From contig JAJPJH010000105.1 of the NCBI GenBank assembly GCA_021324335.1, forward strand, positions 1-56,490: DNA of 56,490 nt, read 5' to 3'. The stretch is from Gammaproteobacteria bacterium (GTDB lineage Bacteria; Pseudomonadota; Gammaproteobacteria; DSM-16500). This document shows, piece after piece, positions 35,074 to 44,662 of the stretch (positions within the stretch are counted from its first letter, which is position 1; every line of letters starts with the position of its first letter). The notes beneath the pieces are model-generated. The model saw only the letters and a program-made list of their open reading frames with translations. It searched no databases and was not told the origin of the DNA. A program made the translations under genes and the position numbers.

Positions 35074-36063
35074 ATGCGCAAAACATGTATTAATACAATT
35101 TATGAATTGGCAAAACAGGATGAACGAGTGGTGTTTATTGGTTCTGATTTAAGCCCCGGCTTATTAGCGAATATGAAAGCAGAATTTCCCGATCGCTATT
35201 ACATGGAAGGTGTTTCCGAAGCCAATATAATTGGAATGGCAGCAGGTTTAGCCATGCAGGGCTATATTCCTTATGTCAATACCATTGCGACTTTTATCAC
35301 GCGGCGCTGTTTTGAACAGAATGTAGTAGATCTTTGTTTGCATAATTTGCCTGTCCGCTTAATTGGAAACGGTGGAGGGTTAGTGTATGCCCCGCTTGGG
35401 CCTACTCATCTTGCAATTGAAGATATTAGTATTATGCGGGCTATTCCTAATATGACAGTGGTATCCGTCTGCGATGCAGATGAAATGCGGCGGCTCATGT
35501 GGGAAACATTAGATTGGCCTAGTCCTATCTATCTCCGGTTAGCGAAAGGAGAAGATGAAATTGTTAGCACTGACCAGCATGATTTTGTCATTGGGAAGGC
35601 GATTACTATGCATAAGGGCATGAGTACGAGTGATATTAATGTGTTATTAATTTCAACGGGTATTATGACGCAGGTGATGTTAAAAATGGCCACGGCTTTA
35701 GAATCATTATCAGTTAGTACGACTGTTCTACATTGCCATACGGTAAAACCTCTGGATGAAGTAGCGATTCTCACCCATGCTAAGGATGCCCAATTGGTTG
35801 TCACTGCAGAAGAAAATACGCTTATTGGTGGTTTAGGCAGTGCAGTGACTGATTTTTTAACGGATATATTGGGAACAAAAGCCCCTTTAATTAAGCGATT
35901 TGGTATTCCAGATAGATTTGCGGATAAATATGGTAGTCAGAATCAATTATTAGATTATTATGGCTTAAGTGTCGATAAAATGTTAGAAACCGTTAAGGCA
36001 GTAATAGATAAGCATTTTGCTTTAAACTTGGAAGAAGAATTGAGTGCGGTTGGTACAGAATAA
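35074..36063 (+). CDS. Transketolase, C-terminal subunit
   Basis: 329 residues: the pyrimidine-binding domain with the catalytic glutamate E49 in EGVSEANIIGMAAGLA, then the transketolase C-terminal domain. It begins 2 bases after the N-terminal subunit. The enzyme would provide or extend a ketose phosphate for the sugar pathway of this operon. It seems dedicated to the glycan locus, because split transketolases in such clusters are usually extra to the housekeeping TktA. Confidence 0.9.
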   Translation: MRKTCINTIYELAKQDERVVFIGSDLSPGLLANMKAEFPDRYYMEGVSEANIIGMAAGLAMQGYIPYVNTIATFITRRCFEQNVVDLCLHNLPVRLIGNGGGLVYAPLGPTHLAIEDISIMRAIPNMTVVSVCDADEMRRLMWETLDWPSPIYLRLAKGEDEIVSTDQHDFVIGKAITMHKGMSTSDINVLLISTGIMTQVMLKMATALESLSVSTTVLHCHTVKPLDEVAILTHAKDAQLVVTAEENTLIGGLGSAVTDFLTDILGTKAPLIKRFGIPDRFADKYGSQNQLLDYYGLSVDKMLETVKAVIDKHFALNLEEELSAVGTE

Positions 36064-36086
36064 AATTAAATGTAAGAGGTAACAGG

Positions 36087-36893
36087 ATGGCTAATCAATA
36101 TACCTATTGGGCTGCTTCCATCAAGCTGAGCTCTGCTGCACAGAAATATTGCAGTGATGCGGCCATCACTTTGCCTTATGAAGGTAACCTATTAGATCTT
36201 ACTGTATTTGTCTCTTGTTATAACGAGGCAGCATTTATCATCGATACCTTAAACACGGTGGTGGATGCAATGAAAGAAATCAACAAAACCTATGAAGTTA
36301 TCGTGATTGATGATGATTCTAAAGATAAATCTGTTGAATTAGTGAGCAATTATATTAATGAGCATCCTGAGATTAATATTATTCTTCGTATCAATTCTAA
36401 AAATAAAGGACTTGCTCAAAATTATATTGATGCAGCTTTTTTAGGACATGGAAAATATTTTCGGCTAATTTGTGGTGATAATTCTGAGCCTAAAGAAACA
36501 TTGCTTAAAGTGGTTAAGATGATGGGTGAAGCGGATGTGATTGTTCCGCATTATCTTTCTTTTGAAGGTAAAAGTGCACATAGGCAATTTATTTCTAAGC
36601 TGTTTACCAAAATGATCAATTTGGTTAGTGGAAATAAAATCCGTTACTACAATGGATTGCATATGCATTTACGTCATAACATTATGCGTTGGCATCCTAA
36701 TACTAGAGGTTTCGGCTTTCAGGCGGCTTTATTATGCATGATAATTGAGCAGGGATTTAGTTATAAAGAAGTTGCTTGCATTACTATCGAGCGCCGAGGT
36801 GGCCGTGGCAATGCGCTAACATGGAAAAATCTACGCTCCGTTATCCATGTATTCTTGGGTATTTTATTCCGAAGAATGACTTCCTGGGTGTGA
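36087..36893 (+). CDS. Family 2 glycosyltransferase (dolichol-phosphate-mannose synthase-like)
   Basis: 268 residues. The GT-A core is seen as VFVSCYNEAAFIIDTL, VIVIDDDSKDKSVEL and LICGDNSEP (acidic metal-site region). No long C-terminal membrane domain follows, so it is a short soluble or peripheral enzyme. AGAGG precedes the ATG. It is the last gene of the first plus-strand operon, and its end overlaps the convergent flippase-like gene by 30 bases. Confidence 0.87.
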   Translation: MANQYTYWAASIKLSSAAQKYCSDAAITLPYEGNLLDLTVFVSCYNEAAFIIDTLNTVVDAMKEINKTYEVIVIDDDSKDKSVELVSNYINEHPEINIILRINSKNKGLAQNYIDAAFLGHGKYFRLICGDNSEPKETLLKVVKMMGEADVIVPHYLSFEGKSAHRQFISKLFTKMINLVSGNKIRYYNGLHMHLRHNIMRWHPNTRGFGFQAALLCMIIEQGFSYKEVACITIERRGGRGNALTWKNLRSVIHVFLGILFRRMTSWV

Positions 36894-37871
36894 GAATGCT
36901 AAATGATTGCGATTAAATTTATAAATACCCATTAAAACTCCTGGTAAATACATAATAGTCATTAATAAGCGCCAAGCTAAGAAAACCGTTGCATAAGCGC
37001 TTGATGTACCGGGATTCAATGCGAGCATGACGTTTGCAAATGCTGCTTCACCTATACCAATACCTCCTGGTGTGAATGGAATTAAGTTAGCAATCTGGCC
37101 TATGATTAATGCAATTAAGTAATCAAGAGGAGATAGGAAAGGAAAATTCATTAATTTAGTAATCAATAAAATAATGATGAGCATCCAAATTTGAGAAGTC
37201 ATGGAAATGAATATATTTTCCAAAATAATTAGTTTTGAATTTCGATAGATGTAGATAGCATTTAAAAATGAGATGAGTTTAGTTGACCAAGAAGGATAAT
37301 AAGGTTTATTTTTGAGCCAGGAAGTAATATTTATTTTTTCCAAAATAAATAAAAGTGTAATAAAAGCTATTAAGCCACCTGCACTACATGCTGCGCAAAT
37401 GGAGAATATATACATCAAGGTTTTATTATGATGAATCAGATTTATATAATAAGGTGTAAAAATACAAATAATCAGCATCATACCCATTAGTCCGAGGATG
37501 CGATCGAAAAAAATGGATAAAATAGCGCCATTCTTTTGTTCCGGAAATTTTTTAAGCAGATAATAAAGTCGATAAAAATCACCACCCACACTTCCAGGTA
37601 AAACGTTATTAAATGCGAATCCTAAATAAGTGGGAGTGATCGTATGTAAAAAAGGAAGCTTGATTTTTTGTATGTAATTTAACCGATACCAGCGCCAAGT
37701 ATTTAAGAAGGTGGGGAGATAGCAAAATAAAATGGTAATAAAGGTTAAAATGGGATTATTAAAGAATGTATAGAATAAATTAATGTTTAATTGGGAGGAA
37801 TGAATAAGAATAAAAAGAATGATAGCTGTACATAATATTTTAATACATAACCAAAATTTCTTATTCTTCAT
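36864..37871 (-). CDS. Flippase-like integral membrane protein (LPG synthase TM / UPF0104 family)
   Basis: 335 residues with about eight membrane spans. Family signatures are LPGSVGGDFYRLYYL, a downstream FFDRILGLMG, and PFTPGGIGIGEAAF near the C-terminus. The family covers the membrane part of lysyl-phosphatidylglycerol synthase and stand-alone proteins of sugar loci thought to move or modify lipid-linked substrates. No transferase domain is attached. It lies 43 bases downstream of mtnA in the same direction. Confidence 0.85.
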   Translation of the reverse strand: MKNKKFWLCIKILCTAIILFILIHSSQLNINLFYTFFNNPILTFITILFCYLPTFLNTWRWYRLNYIQKIKLPFLHTITPTYLGFAFNNVLPGSVGGDFYRLYYLLKKFPEQKNGAILSIFFDRILGLMGMMLIICIFTPYYINLIHHNKTLMYIFSICAACSAGGLIAFITLLFILEKINITSWLKNKPYYPSWSTKLISFLNAIYIYRNSKLIILENIFISMTSQIWMLIIILLITKLMNFPFLSPLDYLIALIIGQIANLIPFTPGGIGIGEAAFANVMLALNPGTSSAYATVFLAWRLLMTIMYLPGVLMGIYKFNRNHLAFSHPGSHSSE

Positions 37872-37914
37872 AATTAATTTTTTCCATTATATGATTTGTC
37901 CCATGGTATATCTG

Positions 37915-38934
37915 TTAAGCTACTGCTAATAAGGTTTTATCAATTGATTTTACTATGCCTCTGCTAAGAATATAGCTCGTAATTAATCCTGCTGGCGTCA
38001 CATCAAAAGCCGGATTGTAGACATGACTTTGCTCAGGACTCCAAGTGACCTGACCGAATGCCCCTATCGCACCACGTACTTCCTGATGAGCACGTTCTTC
38101 AATGCGAATGGATTCCCCATTTTGACATTGCCAATCAATCGTTGTTTCTGGAGCTACAATGTGAAAAGGGATGTTATGATAATGAGCATGCACTGCTAAA
38201 CCGTAGGTGCCAATTTTATTGGCCACATCTCCATTAATTGCGATACGATCAGCCCCTGTCATGACTCGATCAATTCTCCCCATTTTCATTGAGTAAGCAG
38301 CCATATTGTCACAAATCAAGGTGTAGGGAATACCCGCTTGTTCTAATTCCCATGCAGTGAGGCGCGCACCTTGTAATAATGGGCGTGTTTCATCTACATA
38401 TACATGAATATTTTTTCCTTGTTGATGCGCAAATATAATTACCCCTAACGCTGTCCCAATTCCAGTTGTGACCAATGCTCCTGTATTACAGTGAGTCAAT
38501 ATCGTTTCGCCATCTTGAATGAGTTTTGCACCATGTTCTGCCATTGCGTAAGTTAGTTTGGCATCTTCTTCAAATAACTGTTCTGCTGTGTGCACAATGG
38601 CTTGCATATCATTGCTGGCATGATAAGCCTGTAATTGCTGTTCAATGCAATAACTTAAATTAACAGCTGTTGGTCTTGCATTAATGAGTAAGTTTGCTAT
38701 GGTAATAATTTCTTCTCTGGTAGGCTTCTTTTTTTCAACAAAGTCAGCCAAGGCCAAAGCGGCAGCAATCCCAATCAAGGGAGCACCCCGGACTTTCAGT
38801 GATTGAATAATTTCGACCATTTGCATAGGAGAGTGACAATGAATCCATTCAATCTCCGTAGGTAATTTTTGCTGATTCAGAACATACAGGGCGTTGTTTT
38901 CAAACTTCAATGCTTTTGAGATAAGCGATTTCAT
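37915..38934 (-). CDS. mtnA: S-methyl-5-thioribose-1-phosphate isomerase (MtnA-type)
   Basis: 339 residues. Catalytic residues are visible: C149 in THCNTGAL and D229 in MTGADRIAINGD, plus the RGAP substrate loop (49-52). MtnA turns methylthioribose 1-phosphate into the ribulose form during methylthioadenosine salvage; related enzymes use 5-deoxyribose 1-phosphate. Its start overlaps the stop of the class II aldolase (ATGA), so the two work together. The rest of a classic Mtn pathway is not in the window. Confidence 0.92.
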   Translation of the reverse strand: MKSLISKALKFENNALYVLNQQKLPTEIEWIHCHSPMQMVEIIQSLKVRGAPLIGIAAALALADFVEKKKPTREEIITIANLLINARPTAVNLSYCIEQQLQAYHASNDMQAIVHTAEQLFEEDAKLTYAMAEHGAKLIQDGETILTHCNTGALVTTGIGTALGVIIFAHQQGKNIHVYVDETRPLLQGARLTAWELEQAGIPYTLICDNMAAYSMKMGRIDRVMTGADRIAINGDVANKIGTYGLAVHAHYHNIPFHIVAPETTIDWQCQNGESIRIEERAHQEVRGAIGAFGQVTWSPEQSHVYNPAFDVTPAGLITSYILSRGIVKSIDKTLLAVA

Positions 38935-39602
38935 AAAATACGATCCCCTAGTTTTTTTCGTAACTGTTGCAAATAATGTATTTCATCGTTGGGTAAATCA
39001 CTGATCCCGCCCAATTGCTCTGCCCGAAACAAGATTTCTGCTGTATGCTCTAATCGCTCCAGGCCATTAACTGCTTCACCAAGCGACTCACCCCACGCAA
39101 GTCCACCGTGCCGTGCCAGAATCATTAATCGATTAACTGGTAGGTAAGGTAAAAGCACATCACCCATTGATTGAGTACCCGGACGGGCGTACGGAACGAT
39201 AGGAATACGTCCAACAGATATGATTAATTCCGAAAGAGACCGAGAAGGTAATTCTGTCAAATGAGGACGTGCAATGCTCCATGCAATAGCAGTGGGTGGA
39301 TGGGCATGCACCACGCATTGAGCTTGTGGACAGTGTTGATACACTGCTAAATGCATGAGCCGTTCGCTAGAGGGGTGGCCACTGATAATTTGATTATCAA
39401 TGGTAATAACAGCGATATCTTCGGGGTGAATTAAACTTTTAGCGACCCCAGCGGGGGTAATGAGGATTCGATCGTTAGTTAAACGATAACTAATATTTCC
39501 ATCCGCAGCAGCTAACATATTTCGTTTATGTAGACGCTTTGCCGAAAAAATAATTTCTTCGCGTAATACTTTTTCTGTATGGGATGCTCGATCTTTTATC
39601 AT
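38931..39602 (-). CDS. Class II aldolase/adducin family protein
   Basis: 223 residues. The zinc site is H99-A-H101 (VVHAHPP) and H165 (ARHGG), with E80 (PSSE) in the place of the catalytic glutamate of fuculose-phosphate aldolase. LAAADGNISYRL and ILITPAG are typical of the family. Coupled to mtnA, it could be the Ald2-type aldolase of the DHAP shunt, splitting a 5-substituted ribulose 1-phosphate into DHAP and an aldehyde. An MtnB-type dehydratase or a sugar-locus aldolase are alternatives. It overlaps both neighbours by 4 bases. Confidence 0.85.
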   Translation of the reverse strand: MIKDRASHTEKVLREEIIFSAKRLHKRNMLAAADGNISYRLTNDRILITPAGVAKSLIHPEDIAVITIDNQIISGHPSSERLMHLAVYQHCPQAQCVVHAHPPTAIAWSIARPHLTELPSRSLSELIISVGRIPIVPYARPGTQSMGDVLLPYLPVNRLMILARHGGLAWGESLGEAVNGLERLEHTAEILFRAEQLGGISDLPNDEIHYLQQLRKKLGDRIL

Positions 39603-41116
39603 CCTTTTATCCTCATATTTTTTATAAAATTAAATACCATGACAAGACTTAATAATATGAGCGTTTGAATACTAAATATAAGTTCCAAGATGGTGGAAGT
39701 TGAGCCAAATGCCACAATATACATAGCTAATATGGAAAGGAGAATCCAGGCATAAGTATCGCATAAAGAATATAAATTAGTGCGTATATCTAAGTAAAAG
39801 AAGCAGGATAAAACCAATATAAAAATAGAAATAGTAAGTGGTAGAAGAAGTTGGAATTTATGATCAGGAATGGGAATAGTATAGTTTAAATCATATTGAG
39901 CAGAATAAAAAACAAATCGGGGTTTATAATAGAAAAGTGTTAAAAATACATTTTTTGGTGATTGAAATAGTAATTTTAATACAGCTGTTCTTATAGTCGA
40001 TTCATATAAGTTAATATTAGCTCTCATATAAGGATTAATATTGGGATGTTTTTCTATATACTTATACCAAACACATCTTGCATTCCAATCTACAATCCCA
40101 TGGTGTAATCCTTTACGTCCCGGTTCCCCCGCGTTGGCACAATCGCCATATTGTTTCTCAATTTCTTTAAATGGCCAGTTAGGATTCACCCCAAAACTAA
40201 TCCAAATCCGGTGCCAAAAAGCTATATCACCTACTTGATGAGAGTTTCGATACGCAGAAGGGGTGGTGAGGTAGAACATACCATAAAATACTATCAAGAT
40301 AGCGGAGATAAACAAGAGCTTTTGAATGACTATTTGCAATAATTTCGTATGGTTTTTTAAGTAAAGTAGAGAAGTAACACTAAATAAAAAAATAGATAAA
40401 AAAGTATAAATACCAGATTTTTCAAAACTACATAAACCAATGATGGTTGCCTGAATGATAAGACAACCATGAGATAGTAAATTTAATGGACGTTTTGAAT
40501 CACATATTTCCAGTAAAATATGCAAAGTGGGGAGGATTGCTAAGACAGTAATGTATCTAAATCCGGGGATAAATACTTGATTGGCAATATAAAAATTAGT
40601 AACAAAAGGGGTAAAGTATAATAAATTTAATGAGAGTAGGGAAATGGGTGCAAAAATAGCTCTATAATCGTTAAAACGTAACACATAAGTTAAATGGGAT
40701 ACTAATAAAAAAAGAGAAAATATTAAAAACATAGCATTCGCATTAATGCCAAATAATTTCATCCCTAAGCTGTAAAGATAGATTAATAAAAGTGTATCAG
40801 AGGTGCTATCGGTAATAGCTGAGAATGATTGGGGTTTAATGTTATCAGGAAGTGTTTTCATGGTTTGGATTAAGGAAGTATTTGTCTCCAAAGCTTTAGA
40901 AACTTCACTATAAAGACCCCCAAAATGGGAATGATATAAAGAGTAAGAAATAGCAGCAGCAATAGAATCGCGTTCTTGCCCCATTATGTTGTTACTTTCT
41001 AGTTCAAAGTGATGTATTTTTAAGCCAATAGCAGTATAAGTGCACCAAGAAATAATTATTAATATAAAAGATAAAATAATTTGTTTCTTAAAATTATTTA
41101 ATGAATAAGAATTCAT
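39599..41116 (-). CDS. Polytopic membrane protein, unknown function
   Basis: 505 residues with about ten or more hydrophobic spans and one larger extracytoplasmic region (about residues 285-360, with NPNWPFKEIEKQYGDC). No family is recognised with confidence. The layout, a first loop holding acidic residues followed by many spans, resembles GT-C membrane glycosyltransferases, but no diagnostic motif was identified. It is the first gene of the mtnA-aldolase operon and is very AT-rich. It is separated from the divergent acyltransferase by 164 bases without other recognised features. Confidence 0.65.
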   Translation of the reverse strand: MNSYSLNNFKKQIILSFILIIISWCTYTAIGLKIHHFELESNNIMGQERDSIAAAISYSLYHSHFGGLYSEVSKALETNTSLIQTMKTLPDNIKPQSFSAITDSTSDTLLLIYLYSLGMKLFGINANAMFLIFSLFLLVSHLTYVLRFNDYRAIFAPISLLSLNLLYFTPFVTNFYIANQVFIPGFRYITVLAILPTLHILLEICDSKRPLNLLSHGCLIIQATIIGLCSFEKSGIYTFLSIFLFSVTSLLYLKNHTKLLQIVIQKLLFISAILIVFYGMFYLTTPSAYRNSHQVGDIAFWHRIWISFGVNPNWPFKEIEKQYGDCANAGEPGRKGLHHGIVDWNARCVWYKYIEKHPNINPYMRANINLYESTIRTAVLKLLFQSPKNVFLTLFYYKPRFVFYSAQYDLNYTIPIPDHKFQLLLPLTISIFILVLSCFFYLDIRTNLYSLCDTYAWILLSILAMYIVAFGSTSTILELIFSIQTLILLSLVMVFNFIKNMRIKG

Positions 41117-41280
41117 ACCATACGTCCATGAATAAGCGGGGTATTTGCTGCTTTCATTTATCTGTTTGAATTTTAAATAAATAAATAATAAATTGCAACC
41201 TTATTTGGGTATTTTAGACTTGTAAAATATAGCAGCTCACGGTATTTTAAATAAAAGTTTTCATTATCAGGGAAGAGGAT

Positions 41281-42504
41281 ATGGTAGAAAATGGTAAGCG
41301 TTCACTCCCATCTCTGACTGGATTAAGGTTTTTCGCTGCATTTCTGATTTGTCTCGCTCATGTTATTCCTTATGTGATTCCCCACTCAAGTCTTCTATTT
41401 CCTCAGCTTGCTGGCGAAGGGATGACATTATTCTTTGTTTTGAGTGGCTTTGTTATTCATTACAATTATTCTGCAACATTAAAAGAGAATCCTAAGTTAG
41501 GTATGTATAATTTTGTTATTTCTCGCTTTGCGCGTCTTTATCCGCTTTTTTTTATCTGTTTATGCTTTTTTCTTCTAAGTGATATAAACAAGGCCACTCT
41601 ACCGGCTACTTTTGATCAAACGATTCCATATTACCTAACTCTTACGGAATCGTGGTTTTACATTACCATAGGGTCTCATACTTTAATATATCAATTTGGC
41701 GATATACCATCTGTTTTTTGGTCTATTAGCACAGAATGGTTTTTTTATCTTGTTTATCCGTTAATTTCATTTACCTTATTAAAAATGAGTAAAATCCGTA
41801 CGAAAATCATTATATTTTTAATAATTCTTATCTGCATGCCTATTTTAATTGCGAAAGCTTATTTTTTACAACTCTCCCTCGATCAATTTGCAATGAATAG
41901 ATTGGGGTCTGGTATCGATATGACTAAACCCCAAGATTCTTTTTTCCGTTGGTTAGTTTATTTTTCCCCTTATTTTCGGATAAGTGAGTTTTTAATAGGC
42001 TGTCTTACTGCTGCTATTTATATGCAGTTATCTGAACGGCTTCCTTCTAAAAAAGAAGAAGGCTTTGGCTTTTTTATTCTATTTTTAGCGATAACCAGTA
42101 TCCCAGTCTTACATTATTTGATATTTCACCCACCGGTTAAGCTTTTATGGATGGAAGAGTTGCACCGATGTTTTGGATTTGCCCCGACTATGGCAATCAT
42201 CATGTTTTGTTGCGTTCGCTATAACAATATCATCACCCGTTTGGCTTGTAATCCAATACTTATTTTAGGGGGTGAAATGAGTTACTCACTATACCTTCTT
42301 CATTTACCGATAGCTGCAGCTTTTTCTTATAATGCTCCTCATACTTATTCATGGATCCTAACTCTAGGGGAGTTGCCACGCACATTGTTAACATTTGCTT
42401 GCATATTTGGGATAGCATTTATTTCCTATAACCTCATTGAAATCCCTATGCGTCGAATCTTACGGCGATGGCTGATGGTTTCTCCTGTTTACAGTGTATT
42501 GTGA
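41281..42504 (+). CDS. Membrane acyltransferase (acyltransferase 3 family)
   Basis: 407 residues with about ten membrane spans. The N-terminal family signature SLTGLRFFAAFLICLAH includes the conserved histidine, and FVLSGFVIHYNYS and SRFARLYPLFF follow. Such enzymes O-acetylate or otherwise acylate sugars in the periplasm or at the membrane, so this one probably decorates the O-antigen. A GGGAAGAGG site precedes the ATG. It is a single plus-strand gene whose last 59 bases overlap the convergent GT2 gene, a large overlap for this window. Confidence 0.9.
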   Translation: MVENGKRSLPSLTGLRFFAAFLICLAHVIPYVIPHSSLLFPQLAGEGMTLFFVLSGFVIHYNYSATLKENPKLGMYNFVISRFARLYPLFFICLCFFLLSDINKATLPATFDQTIPYYLTLTESWFYITIGSHTLIYQFGDIPSVFWSISTEWFFYLVYPLISFTLLKMSKIRTKIIIFLIILICMPILIAKAYFLQLSLDQFAMNRLGSGIDMTKPQDSFFRWLVYFSPYFRISEFLIGCLTAAIYMQLSERLPSKKEEGFGFFILFLAITSIPVLHYLIFHPPVKLLWMEELHRCFGFAPTMAIIMFCCVRYNNIITRLACNPILILGGEMSYSLYLLHLPIAAAFSYNAPHTYSWILTLGELPRTLLTFACIFGIAFISYNLIEIPMRRILRRWLMVSPVYSVL

Positions 42505-43504
42505 TCTGATCTGAAAAGCCAAATTTCTTTTCGATAATATAATTAGGCCGATTTTTAGTTTCTTCAAAAATAGAGCTCACATAAAGTCCCATGATCCCTA
42601 TACAAAGCAGCTGTATGCTATTAAGAAAGATGACGGTAATCATGATACCTGCCCATCCTGGGATGGCGGTGCCCTGGATTTTGGCAAAAATCACATACAA
42701 GAGTAACCCCATACCAACCATGATGGTGAGGAAACCCAATAACATAGATAGCCGTAAAGGGGTTGACGAGAAAGAAATTAAGGCTGACTCAAGAAAATTG
42801 TTGATCACATTGAGACTGAGAACAGGAAATTTGGTGTCTCCCGTGAACCGGGCATCGCGATCATAGGTTACAAATGCAGACTTGAAACCCACCCAACAAA
42901 CTAATCCACGTAAAAAAGGTTTTTTTTCACGTAATTGTATTAAATGATTAACGACTCGGCGTGAAAGTAGCTTAAAGTCACCCGCTTCCTTAGGTAATTT
43001 GAAATGAGTAACTTTATGCAAGATTTGATACCCCAGTTTGGTAATCATGAGTTTTAGTTTAGATTCACCTTTACGGGATCGCCGTACGGTATGAACAACC
43101 TCTACTTCCGGATCAGAACGCCAAGCCTGTATTAATTCAGGTATCAGTTCTGGGGGGTCTTGCAAATCCGCATCCATATAAACAAGCACATCACCGCTAG
43201 CATGTTCCATTCCAGCCAATACACAAGGTGAGGGTGAAGGCCCAAACCGTCTTGAGGTGCGAATAATTTTAATATCATTATGATCAAGCGCTGCTGATTG
43301 AATAATATCCCAAGAGTTATCTGTTGAAGAATCATCTACAAAGATGAGTTCATATGAATGAATATGGTGCTGCTTAATTTCAGAGTTAAGCACGTTTCTT
43401 ACGCGGCGTATTAACTCTGGCAAGCTATCAGCTTCATTGCGAAATGAAAACACAACAGAAAGCAGATTAATTTCTTTGAAGTGAACAGGGATTTCCACAG
43501 CCAT
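42446..43504 (-). CDS. Family 2 glycosyltransferase, GtrB/DPM1-like with two membrane spans
   Basis: 352 residues. The GT-A domain shows VVFSFRNEADSLPELI, IFVDDSSTDNS and YMDADLQDPPELI. Two C-terminal membrane segments (about 250-310) follow, the layout of GtrB. Enzymes of this type charge undecaprenyl phosphate with a sugar, which is flipped and then transferred to the glycan in the periplasm by a membrane GT such as a GtrII-type protein. It is the last gene of the gmhA-SDR-hddA group. Confidence 0.88.
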   Translation of the reverse strand: MAVEIPVHFKEINLLSVVFSFRNEADSLPELIRRVRNVLNSEIKQHHIHSYELIFVDDSSTDNSWDIIQSAALDHNDIKIIRTSRRFGPSPSPCVLAGMEHASGDVLVYMDADLQDPPELIPELIQAWRSDPEVEVVHTVRRSRKGESKLKLMITKLGYQILHKVTHFKLPKEAGDFKLLSRRVVNHLIQLREKKPFLRGLVCWVGFKSAFVTYDRDARFTGDTKFPVLSLNVINNFLESALISFSSTPLRLSMLLGFLTIMVGMGLLLYVIFAKIQGTAIPGWAGIMITVIFLNSIQLLCIGIMGLYVSSIFEETKNRPNYIIEKKFGFSDQITIHCKQEKPSAIAVRFDA

Positions 43505-43520
43505 ATTGATTGAATCCTTT

Positions 43521-44624
43521 TTAATTCTCTACCGCTAACAATCGGTTTAGACGTTGACGATTGAATGGTTGTAATTCTTCTATATGCTTATCCAATAAAT
43601 GAAAATAATCACGACGAGTCATTGCCATTTGACTGTATTGTTGATGATCATAAAAAATAATGCGTGAACCACTTGATTCAAAATTAAAAGGCACTAATAG
43701 TAAGTGTCGTAGGGCTTCACACACTTTGGGTTTATCTTCCGGCTTCACAAAAAACAACATAAAACCGCCACCGCCTGCTCCCAGTATTTTTCCGCCGATT
43801 GCCCCTGCAGCACGGGCTTTTGTATAAATTTCGTCGATAAAAGCGGGAGAAACTTTATCACTAATTTGCCGTTTCAGCATCCAGGTTTCGTGTAATAGTT
43901 CACCAAACTTCACGATGTCCGTGCCTGAATAAAGAATTCTCTCAGCAATATCCACCATCTCTCGCATTTGGTGCAATTCCTGGGTTTTCTGCGGAATAGA
44001 TTTAATTTTTTCACCCGCGATCGTGGATGCTATACGTGACACGCCAGTAAAAAATAGTAATAGATGATCACGTAATTCCTGAAGACGGGTAGGAGATAAA
44101 ACCACAGGAGTAACTTCAAAATCACCATCAGGTTGAATGATAATTTTGTTTAAACCACCATAAGCCGTCGCAATTTGATCCTGAACCCCAATATTTTCTT
44201 TTAAAATATCCCGTTCGATATGAATGGCTTCACAGGCTAGTTCTCGTTTACTCGATATCATTCCTCTTAAAGCATAAAGCGTATTTAATAATCCTACAGT
44301 AAAGGCCGAACTTGAGCCTAGCCCTGATCGAGCAGGTAAATCCCCCTGATGATTGATTTCAATACCATGATTAATTTGTAGATAATCTAATACCGCTCTC
44401 ACCGCAGGATGCTGAATATCTTTATGATCACTAACTTCTTCAATTTTGGAATAAACAATACGTGATTTATGACTAAAGAAGGGAGGTAAAATACGGCCTT
44501 CGATAGTACAATAATAATTAATCGTGGCTGATAAAACGGCAGCACCATATTTTTGATACCATGTATGATAGTCCGTTCCGCCACCAAAAAAAGAAATCCT
44601 AAAAGGCGTTTGGCTAATAATCAT
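43521..44624 (-). CDS. hddA: D-glycero-D-manno-heptose 7-phosphate kinase-like GHMP kinase
   Basis: 367 residues of the GHMP kinase family, close to HddA. The N-terminus is TPFRISFFGGGTDY, the ATP loop is GLGSSSA (101-107), and the C-terminal motif is LGAGGGGFMLFF. HddA phosphorylates D-manno-heptose 7-phosphate at C1 in the GDP-heptose pathway. Its position two genes from gmhA supports this role. The matching GDP-heptose nucleotidyltransferase (HddC) was not found in the window. Confidence 0.87.
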   Translation of the reverse strand: MIISQTPFRISFFGGGTDYHTWYQKYGAAVLSATINYYCTIEGRILPPFFSHKSRIVYSKIEEVSDHKDIQHPAVRAVLDYLQINHGIEINHQGDLPARSGLGSSSAFTVGLLNTLYALRGMISSKRELACEAIHIERDILKENIGVQDQIATAYGGLNKIIIQPDGDFEVTPVVLSPTRLQELRDHLLLFFTGVSRIASTIAGEKIKSIPQKTQELHQMREMVDIAERILYSGTDIVKFGELLHETWMLKRQISDKVSPAFIDEIYTKARAAGAIGGKILGAGGGGFMLFFVKPEDKPKVCEALRHLLLVPFNFESSGSRIIFYDHQQYSQMAMTRRDYFHLLDKHIEELQPFNRQRLNRLLAVEN

Positions 44625-44662
44625 CCCTTAATTACTCCCTAAATTAAGCAGTTTTATTCAAA

